From an uncultured Roseburia sp. (GTDB lineage: Bacteria > Bacillota > Clostridia > Lachnospirales > Lachnospiraceae), in NCBI GenBank assembly GCA_900548205.1, contig URJS01000039.1, positions 1 to 20,764 on the forward strand: 20,764 bases of DNA, given 5' to 3'. Below are positions 13,445-20,764 of this stretch, one piece after another (the stretch's first letter is position 1; each line of letters starts with the position of its first letter). The translations under genes and the position numbers were made by a program. The notes beneath the pieces were generated by a model. It made no database searches and was not told the DNA's origin. It saw only the letters and a program-made list of their open reading frames with translations.

Positions 13445-13473
13445 ATTATATTAGTCCTGGAAAGCTTTTTCAA
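13445..13473 (-). promoter_or_regulatory. Sigma-A promoter of fapA
   Basis: Minus strand TTGAAA (13473-13468), 17-base spacer, TATAAT (13450-13445), 60 bases before the fapA start codon. Confidence 0.8.
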
Positions 13474-13526
13474 GTATATCTTTCGTAAAGAGCGACAAAA
13501 ACTCTCTTTGTTCCTCTTTTGCCTGT

Positions 13527-16190
13527 CTATTTCCCCATCTGCGCCAGACGTTCTTCCACCTGCGCCATCATCTGCTCATAGCCTGCGAGCTTATCCTTTT
13601 CCTCCTGCACCTTCTCCTGCGGCGCCTTGCTTAAGAACTTCTCGTTCGAGAGCATGCCACGAGAGCGCGCAAGTTCCTTTGACAGACGCTCCTTCTCTTT
13701 TAACAGACGTTCCTTTTCCTTCTCAAAATCAACCAGGTCCTCAAGCGGCAGATGCACCGTTGCGCCCGGGATCACAACCGATACCGCGTCCTCGCCGATG
13801 CCGTCCCTGTCCGCCTGCACGAACACCTCGCTCGCTGCGGCGAGATTGCGGTAAGCTTCTATATTTACGGCAAATGTATCGCGCAGCGCAGCGTCGTCTG
13901 ACACGATGTACACCTTTGCCTTTCTTGACGGCGGAACGTCCATATCGGTGCGCACGTTGCGGATGCCCTTGACCAGATCCTTGCAGTGCTCGAGCATCTC
14001 CTCCTCTGCCGTAAAGCTCCACTCTGCCTTATATTCCGGCCACTGTGCGAGCATGATCGTATCAGCCTCCGGATGGAGCGTGCAGAAAATCTCCTCCGTG
14101 ATAAACGGCATAAACGGATGGAGCAGCTTTAACGCCTCGGTGAGCACGGTCTTTAACGTCCAGAACGCCGCGTTCGCGGACGCCGGATCGCTCTCCTTAT
14201 TGTAGGTGCGCACCTTTGTGATCTCGATGTACCAGTCGCAGAATTCATCCCAGATAAAATCATAGACCTTCTGTACCGCGATGCCCATCTCGTACTTATC
14301 CATGTTCTCGGTCACATCCTTGGCAAGTGTGTTCACCTTTGAGAGGATCCACTTGTCTGCAGGCTTTAATTCGTCAAGCACCGGCTCTGTCACATCTGCG
14401 CCTTCCAGATTCATCATGATAAAGCGGGACGCATTCCACACCTTGTTGGCAAAATTTCTCGACGCCTCCACACGCTCCCAGTAGAAACGCATATCGTTTC
14501 CCGGCGCGTTTCCGGTGATCAGCGTCAGTCTCAAAGCGTCTGCGCCGTACTTGTCGATGACCTCCAGCGGATCGATGCCGTTTCCGAGCGATTTGCTCAT
14601 CTTACGCCCCTGGGAATCCCTGACAAGTCCGTGGAACAGTACCGTGTGGAACGGCGCCTTTCCCATCTGCTCATAGCCGGAAAAGATCATGCGGATGACC
14701 CAGAAGAAAATGATGTCATACCCTGTCACAAGCACATCTGTCGGGAAGAAATAGTCCAGATCCTCGGTTTTTTCCGGCCAGCCAAGCGTGGAGAATGGCC
14801 AGAGCGCGGAGGAAAACCATGTGTCAAGCGTGTCAGGATCCTGCTCCATATGCGCGCAGCCGCACTTTGGGCATTTTTCCGGCGCTGCCTTTGCCACAAC
14901 CATCCCGCCGCACTCTGCACAGTAATATGCCGGAATGCGGTGTCCCCACCAGAGCTGGCGGCTGATGCACCAGTCGCGGATGTTGTCCGTCCAGTTGAAG
15001 TAGGTCTTTTCCATGCGCTTCGGAAGCAGCTTGATCTCACCATTTTTCACCGCCTCAACCGCCGGGCGGATCAGCTCGTCCATGCGGACGAACCACTGCT
15101 GCTTCACCATCGGCTCCACGGTCGTGCCGCAGCGGTCATGTGTGCCGACGTTGTGCGCGTGCGGCTCTGTCTCAACAAGCAGCCCCTGCTCCTCCAGATC
15201 CTTTAACATTGCCTTGCGGCACTCGTAGCGGTCCATCCCTGCATATTTTCCGGCAAGCTCATTCATCGTCGCATCGTCGTTGATGACCGTGATCTCCGCA
15301 AGCTCATGGCGTTTTCCGACCTCAAAGTCGTTCGGGTCGTGCGCCGGCGTGATCTTCACGCAGCCTGTTCCAAATTCCTTGTCCACATAAGCGTCCGCGA
15401 TCACCGGAATCTCACGGTCTGTCAGCGGGAGTTTCAACATCTTTCCGATGATGTCCTGATAGCGCTCGTCCTCCGGATTTACCGCAACGGCGGTATCGCC
15501 AAACAGCGTCTCCGGTCTTGTCGTGGCGATCTCCACAAATCTGCCCTCCTCGCCAACAACCGGATAATTGATGTGCCAGAAGAAGCTGTCCTGCTCCTCG
15601 TGCTCCACCTCGGCATCCGAGATCGAGGTCTTACATACCGGACACCAGTTGACGATGCGGCTGCCCTTGTAGATCATGCCTTTTTCGTACAGCTTGACAA
15701 ACACCTCGAGCACCGCGTCCGAGCAGCCCTGATCCATCGTAAAGCGTTCCCTCTCCCAGTCTGCAGAGGAACCGATCTTCTTTAACTGGTTGACGATGCG
15801 GCTGCCGTACTCGTCCTTCCACTCCCAGCATTTCTCAAGGAAGCCCTCGCGCCCGAGGTCGCGCTTGTCAATGCCCTGCGCCTTTAAATTCTCGATCACC
15901 TTGACCTCGGTCGCGATCGACGCGTGGTCTGTTCCCGGCTGCCACAGCGCATTGTAGCCCTGCATTCTCTTGTAGCGGATCAAAATATCCTGCATCGTGT
16001 TGTCGAGTGCGTGTCCCATGTGGAGCTGCCCCGTAATGTTTGGCGGCGGCATCACGATCGTAAACGGCTTTTTGTTGCGGTCTGCCTCGGCGTGAAAATA
16101 GCCGTTGTCCTCCCATTTTTTGTAGAGACGCTCCTCAATTCCCTTTGGATCGTAAGTCTTTGCAAGTTCCTTGCTGCAATTCTCACACAT
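13527..16190 (-). CDS. valS: Valyl-tRNA synthetase
   Basis: An 887-residue class I aminoacyl-tRNA synthetase that charges tRNA-Val, with an editing domain. Signatures are PPPNITGQLHMGHA (HIGH-type motif, 57-60), the editing-domain segments TTRPETLFGDTAVAV (223-237) and GTGCVKITPAHDPNDFEVG (274-292), the zinc-binding pair CAEC...CPKC (424-443), GRKMSKSLGNG (KMSKS 530-534) and the C-terminal tRNA-binding coiled coil (about 820-885). The ATG at 16190 is preferred over 16196 because AGGAG then has 7-base spacing; the reading back to 16268 runs through a repeat element. It is regulated by the T-box leader upstream. Confidence 0.97.
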   Translation of the reverse strand: MCENCSKELAKTYDPKGIEERLYKKWEDNGYFHAEADRNKKPFTIVMPPPNITGQLHMGHALDNTMQDILIRYKRMQGYNALWQPGTDHASIATEVKVIENLKAQGIDKRDLGREGFLEKCWEWKDEYGSRIVNQLKKIGSSADWERERFTMDQGCSDAVLEVFVKLYEKGMIYKGSRIVNWCPVCKTSISDAEVEHEEQDSFFWHINYPVVGEEGRFVEIATTRPETLFGDTAVAVNPEDERYQDIIGKMLKLPLTDREIPVIADAYVDKEFGTGCVKITPAHDPNDFEVGKRHELAEITVINDDATMNELAGKYAGMDRYECRKAMLKDLEEQGLLVETEPHAHNVGTHDRCGTTVEPMVKQQWFVRMDELIRPAVEAVKNGEIKLLPKRMEKTYFNWTDNIRDWCISRQLWWGHRIPAYYCAECGGMVVAKAAPEKCPKCGCAHMEQDPDTLDTWFSSALWPFSTLGWPEKTEDLDYFFPTDVLVTGYDIIFFWVIRMIFSGYEQMGKAPFHTVLFHGLVRDSQGRKMSKSLGNGIDPLEVIDKYGADALRLTLITGNAPGNDMRFYWERVEASRNFANKVWNASRFIMMNLEGADVTEPVLDELKPADKWILSKVNTLAKDVTENMDKYEMGIAVQKVYDFIWDEFCDWYIEITKVRTYNKESDPASANAAFWTLKTVLTEALKLLHPFMPFITEEIFCTLHPEADTIMLAQWPEYKAEWSFTAEEEMLEHCKDLVKGIRNVRTDMDVPPSRKAKVYIVSDDAALRDTFAVNIEAYRNLAAASEVFVQADRDGIGEDAVSVVIPGATVHLPLEDLVDFEKEKERLLKEKERLSKELARSRGMLSNEKFLSKAPQEKVQEEKDKLAGYEQMMAQVEERLAQMGK

Positions 16191-16213
16191 AATCATTCTC
16201 CTTCCTGATTTTC

Positions 16214-16292
16214 CCATTCCGCCGCAGTGCGATCCCCCGGAGGTTTTTTTATGACATAGGATTTGCACCGCAAGTTCCTATGTCATAAAAAA
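16214..16292 (-). repeat. Dispersed hairpin element, copy B (between T-box terminator and valS)
   Basis: The conserved 30-base block at 16214-16243 is 26/30 identical to 10145-10174. The adjacent hairpin has perfect 16-base arms (16245-16260 / 16277-16292; T6ATGACATAGG and its complement) and inner TTGC-GGT-GCAA. The arms share no sequence with copy A beyond the T/A ends, yet the shape is the same. The hairpin's first six T are the T-tract of the T-box terminator. Confidence 0.65.
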
Positions 16293-16322
16293 CGCCCTCT
16301 GCATCCTTGGATGCAAAGGGCG
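16287..16322 (-). terminator. T-box regulatory terminator
   Basis: Arms CGCCCT-CT-GCATCC (16293-16306) and GGATGC-AA-AGGGCG (16309-16322), 2-base loop, six T following on the minus strand. It competes with the antiterminator formed around the T-box sequence at 16330-16344. Confidence 0.9.
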
Positions 16323-16580
16323 AAGCTATCGCGGTACCACCTTTATTCACCGCCCCTTTGGGCAGCCTTTATACAGTACGCTGCTGTTTTCACATCGCAC
16401 TGACAGTTCTCTAACGGAAACTACGCGTGAGCGCTTATTGCAGACAAGCCGCGTTCTCGGCGCTCCGGTTCAAAAGCTACCTTCCATACAGCTCCCTCCA
16501 AGAAATCTCACAGCCAACGGATTTCTCTCTCTGCGGTGAATCTGCATGTACTCCTCTTTCTCACTACCTTTGATCATTTG
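16287..16580 (-). ncRNA. T-box leader (valine-responsive) of valS
   Basis: The hallmark T-box sequence AAAGGTGGTACCGCG lies at 16344-16330 and is followed by the terminator at 16287-16322. Stem I is recognisable: GAGGAGTACATG on the 5' side and, on the 3' side, GGTAGCTTTTGAACC. TCAAAGG and CTTTTGA can pair at its base. The codon GTA (Val) at 16480-16478, followed by G, lies where the specifier is expected. Uncharged tRNA-Val would bind there and, through its acceptor end, stabilise the antiterminator so valS is made. Boundaries are approximate; the 5' end is inferred from the promoter. Confidence 0.92.
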
Positions 16581-16585
16581 CTTTT

Positions 16586-16614
16586 ATGATACTTGCAGAC
16601 CTGCCTTTTGTCAA
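16586..16614 (-). promoter_or_regulatory. Sigma-A promoter of the T-box/valS transcript
   Basis: Minus strand TTGACA (16614-16609), 17-base spacer, TATCAT (16591-16586). It lies about 50 bases past the stop codon of the RND exporter, with no obvious terminator between. Confidence 0.87.
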
Positions 16615-16662
16615 GGAAGTTTTTGCTTTGCTCCCGCTATGATGACCTGTTCCTTTACTCCG

Positions 16663-18348
16663 CTACAGCTCCTCCTCTGCCATACTCCTATTTCGGTTGA
16701 ACAAATCATAGATACACGGCACAACAAAGAGCGTCAGAAGCGTCCCATAAATCATTCCTCCCTCGGTAACGATTGCCATCGGCTGCATCATTTCCGAACC
16801 GTCTCCCATACCGAGCGCCATCGTAAGCATCGATAAGATCGTCGTCAGCGCCGTCATAAGGATCGGACGGAGTCTCGTTTTTTCGGACACAACGATCGCC
16901 TCATGCTTATCCAGCCCCTCCCTGCGCAGCTGGTTGATGTAGTCCACCATCACGATACCGTTATTTACAATAATGCCCGCGAGCATGACAAAGCCGATCA
17001 TCGCGATCACGCTGACCTCATTTCCCGTGATAAAGAGCGCAAACAGCCCCCCGGTGAACGCAAGCGGTATCGTAAACATAATAATAAACGGCGACAGCAA
17101 TGACTGAAACTGTGCAACCATGACCAGATAGATAAAAATCACCGCCAGCAGAAGCATGAGATATAACTGCTGCATCGCTTCATCGATCATCTCATCCTCT
17201 CCGGTCATCTCAATGGAGTATCCCTGCGGCAGTGAAATCTGCTGCAGCTTCTTTTGCAGACTGTCACTGACCAAAGAAACATTGTGCGCCTCGTCAATTC
17301 CTGCCGTCACACTAATATAACGTGTCTGCGCATCCCTGTTGATCGCATTTAGGCTGTTTCCCTCCTCAAACTCTGCAATATCACGGAGCCATACCTCCTG
17401 TTTGCTGCCTTCCCTGTCCGTATAGCTCAGCTTAAGATTTTTAATATCGTCCAGCGTCGTCTCTGTCTGTTCTTCTGTCTGGATATACACCTTATAGTCC
17501 TTTAGGTCAGTAGAGATTGTCGTTGGAGAGGTCTCTGCCGCCATATTCGCGTACACCATCTGAAATACCTGTGCTGTCGTCAGCCCGTGTTCCGCCGCTT
17601 TTGCCTTGTCGACATGCACTGTAAATGACGGCGTAGTATCATCAAGACCATCATCAACGCCGACAGTGCCCTCCTCGTCCTCGACAAGTGCCGCAACCTC
17701 TTTGGCAAGCGCCTGCAGCTGATCCAGATCATTTCCGCGAATCTGGATTGTCAGCCCGCTTCCAAACAGAGCCGTCATATCGGACGATGAGGAATCCACC
17801 GACACCGCACAGTCCATCTCATCCGTCATCTGCTCAATCTGCCGTGCAACTGATGATGAGGAAGCATCTGTCTTTTCATCAAGCAGGACATACATAGTAA
17901 CCGTCTCGTTCTTTCCTCCGACAGATGCTGCCATCCCGCCGCCCGACATTGCCCCGATCGTTTTTACGCCCTCAATCCCAGAAAGCTTCTCTACCACCTC
18001 ATCGGACAATTCCGTCAATTCCTCAAAGGTAAGCGTCTGTTCCTCCTTTGGTCCAACCGTGACCGTCAGCTGGTTTGTTTCCATATTCATATCCATAAAT
18101 GAAAAGCCTCTGGAAAACGCTGCCACAGCGCTGATCACCAATAAAGCAAGCACCCCAAGAAGCACAACTACTTTATGGCGGAGCGAAAATTCCAGCGCTT
18201 GACCATATGCCTCCTGCAGCCGCTCAAAAAATGTATCCTTCACCTCTTTTGTCGTCTTTAGCACACCCGCCGCCATCATTGGCACAAAGGTGAGCGCCAC
18301 AACAAGGCTTGCCGTTAAGGTAAAGGCGATCGTAAGCGCAATATCCAC
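16663..18348 (-). pseudogene. RND-family exporter, C-terminal part after a frameshift
   Basis: 561 codons continuing the exporter encoded by 18315-20441 in another frame. The first visible codon, a GTG, has no ribosome binding site. The sequence begins in the membrane helix DIALTIAFTLTASLVVALTFVPMMA, continues through a second periplasmic-type porter region (about 80-385) and ends with the last membrane helices (LLLAVIFIYLVMVAQFQSLLSPFIIMFTIPLAFTGG, IAMIGFVMLAGIIVNNGIVMVDYIN). Restoring one base to the A4 run at 18348-18351 rejoins both parts as ...TRQLFVDIALTIAF. If the frameshift is real this half is probably not translated. If it is a sequencing error, the product is a normal exporter of about 1260 residues. 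Confidence 0.85.
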
Positions 18349-20441
18349 AAAAGCTGCCGTGTAATTCCCTCCGTAAAAATGATCGGCGCAAACACACAGA
18401 CTGTCGTGAGCGTCGATGCAATGATCGCCCCCGTCACCTGACTCGTGCCCTCCACCGCCGCCTTGCGGATTGAATAACCCTCCTTCCTGAAACGATAGAT
18501 ATTCTCAATGACTACAATCGAGTTATCCACCAGCATACCGATTCCCAGCGCCAGTCCGGACAGCGAGATAATGTTGAAGGAAATCTTCGTAAAATACATC
18601 AGTACAACTGCAAAAATAACGCTTAACGGAATCGAGCATGCAATGATGACCGTCGGCTTAAAATCCTTTAAGAATACAAGCAAAACAAGAATCGCAAGCG
18701 CCGCTCCCACAAGCATATTCTGAAGAACAGAATTTATGATCATATCTATGTAGACGCCCTGATCCATCAGCACCGCGATACGAAGGTCCCCGTTTTCCTG
18801 TTCCAGCGCCGCAAACCGTTCCTTTGCCCGCTCTGACACCTCCCCGGTCGAATACCCGGTCTGCTTTTCAATGGAAAGCATGATCGCAGGATTCCCGTTG
18901 ACCTTTGAGTAGGATTCTGCCGAATTATCAAGCAGCTCCACCTTTGCTACATCAGACAGCCGGATCGGCTCCATCCCCTCAAAGCCCATATCCAGCAAAA
19001 CCACATTTTTCAGCTCCTCCACCGAACCGATCCTGTCTCCGACATGAATGGCATACTGTGTTTCCTTCTCTCCGACATAGCCGGCCGGCATAGAAAAATT
19101 CTGCGCCGCCAAAAGATTTCCAATCATATCAGCAGTCAAAATCGTTTCCAAATCTGCACGTTCCTTTGCTTCCGTCTCTGCCGCATCCAACTGCTGCTGC
19201 CCCTGTGCAAGCTGTGCCTCTGCATCGGCGAGCCGCGCAGCCGCCTCACTAAGCTTTAAAATTCCATCAATCTGCCCCTTTGTCAGCGCTGCCTGCGCTT
19301 CGTCAAGTTCTCCCTTTCCTCCGGCAATCTGCCCCTGCGCCGTCTGCAGCAGCGCAATATTTGTATTTGCCTGTGCAAGCAGCTGTGTCATATCTGCGAC
19401 TGCCTTCGGAATATCCTCAAATTTTTCTATGATAATTCCTATCTGTGCAAGGAGCTTGCTCTGTTCCGAAATCTGATCCCAGATTTCTGCAAGCTGCCTC
19501 TTTAATTCCTCAAGCTTCTCCTGCTGCTCCGGCGTCTGAGCCGCCTCCAGCTGCTCAATCTGACGCTTCAGCTCCATTCCGCTCTCATAGGCAGACTGTA
19601 ACACAGGGATCGCTTTCTCAATGATTGGCTTCATCTGTGTCAGCAGTGTAAGATTTGTCCTGATTTCCGACTCCCCCACATACACCTGAAGCTTTCCGTT
19701 GGTAAGCTGATTCTGCGCGTCCGCAAGCTGGTCCGCAAGCTGGTCTTTTCCCTGCGAGAGTTCTTTTTTCCCCTGTGCAATCTCTGCCTTTGCACTATCC
19801 AGCTCCTCCTGCGCCTGCGCAAATTGCTCCTCAATCTTCTCTAAGATATCTTCATTGACCGCAGCAATCTTCTGCTCGTCTAAAGTAACCTGAATCCGCT
19901 CCTCCAACACGCCGGTTGCTGACACGGAAGCAATTCCCTCTACGCTCTCCAGTCCCGATACCAGCTCGTTTACCACATAAGAGGATATTTCTGACTGCGT
20001 CATTCCTGCAACATCTGCTGAAACAACCATGATCGGCATCATCTCCGGGTCTATCTGCATAATCATCGGCGTCCCGACGCCCGTCTCCCAGCTGCCCTTT
20101 AGTTGGTCAAGCTTCTGCTGCATCTCGATCAAAACAGAATCCATATTTGCATTTTGTTCATATTCTAAAAGTACCATAGAATAACCTGCATAAGATGTAG
20201 AACTGATATTTTTGATATTTGAGGTTGTCGCCATCGCCGCCTCAATGGGCGCTGTCACCTCTGTCTCCACCTTTTCCGGTCCCGCCCCCATATCTGTAGT
20301 CAAAATCATCGCGTATGGCAGCTCCATCGCCGGCAGCAGGTCTGCTGTCATGCGCGAAAACGAAACGATCCCAAGCACAATGACCAAAACGACTCCCACC
20401 AGTACCGTATATGGTTTTTTTACACTAAATTTTGCAATCAA
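18315..20441 (-). pseudogene. RND-family (AcrB/SwrC-like) exporter, N-terminal part, frameshifted
   Basis: 708 codons from a TTG start at 20441; the TTG is well supported by GGGAGGA seven bases upstream and by the family-typical MIAKFSVKKPYTVLVGVV. It has a first membrane helix (about 11-28), a porter domain, then an unusual coiled-coil insertion (about 196-430, with AQEELDSAKAEIAQGKKELS and LEKLEELKRQL-like heptads). Membrane helices 2-5 follow (about 567-690), including LALGIGMLVDNSIVVIEN, where Asp639 corresponds to the proton-relay Asp. The frame is lost after TEGITRQL (residue 697), and the last 11 residues are frameshift products. No membrane-fusion partner gene is visible. The coiled coil may replace it in this single-membrane cell. 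Confidence 0.87.
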
Positions 20442-20479
20442 GTTTTTATCCTCCCGTTTTGTCCCTCTGAACGACTAAC

Positions 20480-20514
20480 ACTTTAAAGTTTACGCGCTTC
20501 CCTTTAAAATGCAA
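20480..20514 (-). promoter_or_regulatory. Promoter and possible operator of the RND exporter
   Basis: Minus strand TTGCAT (20514-20509), 16-base spacer, TAACT-like TAAACT (20492-20487). The perfect palindrome ACTTTAAAGT (20480-20489) overlaps the -10 and start site and could bind a TetR- or MarR-type repressor; none is in the window. Confidence 0.5.
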
Positions 20515-20687
20515 GAACCTGATCTATGAATTTACAGTTTTTTTAGAAATCATCGTTTTTCCTAAACTGATACAACGGAAGCTTATCTGCGCCGAAGCGT
20601 GACTGTTCCCCTCATCCACCATAAACCGTATACTGCGATTTCTCCGGAACATTTTATTTTGCAGGGAACGATGCTTCCTGTAAGAAC

Positions 20688-20744
20688 AAAAGTGTGCTTC
20701 GCACACTCCCGCGTTGTAATAAACTGCAAAGGAAGCACACTTTT
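20688..20744. repeat. Long inverted repeat with a nested alternative hairpin
   Basis: Arms AAAAGTGTGCTTC (20688-20700) and its exact complement (20732-20744) around a 31-base loop. The first arm also pairs locally with 20701-20706 (GTGTGC-TTC-GCACAC), so two exclusive folds exist. The outer stem has A4/T4 ends and could work as a terminator in either direction. Confidence 0.65.
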
Positions 20745-20764
20745 GCCGCGCCGAGCATGATTGC

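Larger units (their letters stand above)
20442..20764. other. Upstream region of the RND gene; non-coding
   Basis: No credible gene. It holds the promoter and short palindrome for the exporter (20480-20514) and a large hairpin at 20688-20744. A 60-codon minus-strand frame (20524-20706) overlaps the hairpin and has no ribosome binding site or family look. Confidence 0.5.

Noticed and set aside
16191..16268. N-terminal extension of ValS
   Set aside because: The added residues are translation of the repeat element and hairpin. ValS proteins do not carry them, and AGGAG has ideal spacing to the ATG at 16190.
20524..20706. 60-codon minus-strand ORF
   Set aside because: It overlaps the large inverted repeat, has no ribosome binding site and looks like translated non-coding or repeat sequence.

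Overview
The window looks like chromosome from a spore-forming, Gram-positive member of the Clostridia, most likely Lachnospiraceae. The reasons are a complete spoIIAA-spoIIAB-sigF operon, a T-box leader in front of valS, a FeoB-associated Cys-rich mini-protein, strong sigma-A promoters with GGAGG-type ribosome binding sites, and several conserved Lachnospiraceae-type hypothetical proteins. Almost everything is on the minus strand, so transcription runs from high to low coordinates. The only convincing plus-strand gene is a small anchored protein at 6732-7169. I saw no tRNA, rRNA, CRISPR array or transposase.

Metal block (1-6500). Read in the direction of transcription, it starts with an iron-uptake operon, feoA-feoA-feoB-small Cys-rich protein. 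Its promoter is buried in a GTTAG/CTAAC operator, a second copy of the operator lies before feoB, and the operon ends at a strong terminator. A FlK-type thioesterase follows with its own promoter. Next is a zinc/cadmium export operon: an ArsR/CadC-type sensor, a free-standing HMA metallochaperone and a P1B-2 ATPase. Near-identical operators precede the sensor gene and the ATPase gene. The window then ends inside a CsoR-type copper-sensor gene with a consensus promoter and a CsoR-like operator. Between the ATPase and csoR lies a previously hidden relic, about 48 codons of an asparagine synthetase (asnB), open in frame into csoR.

Middle (6500-11990). After the plus-strand orphan and a non-coding stretch with two terminator-like hairpins (and a possible 19-codon ORF ending in Cys-Cys-Cys) come a coiled-coil protein of unknown function and the forespore sigma-factor operon: anti-anti-sigma, anti-sigma kinase, sigma F. 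Further upstream are a membrane-anchored zinc-ribbon/TPR protein and a 47-residue acidic protein that probably forms an operon with it.

Right part (11990-20764). This holds a FapA/DUF342 gene, valS with its T-box leader (specifier candidate GUA, Val), and an RND-family exporter that carries a long coiled-coil insertion and is split by a single-base frameshift. The last 320 bases are non-coding, with the exporter's promoter and a large hairpin.

The most unusual non-coding observation is a two-copy element (about 10145-10221 and 16214-16292). Each copy has a conserved 30-base GC-rich block next to a long hairpin whose arms differ completely in sequence. In both copies the hairpin begins inside the T-tract of a terminator.
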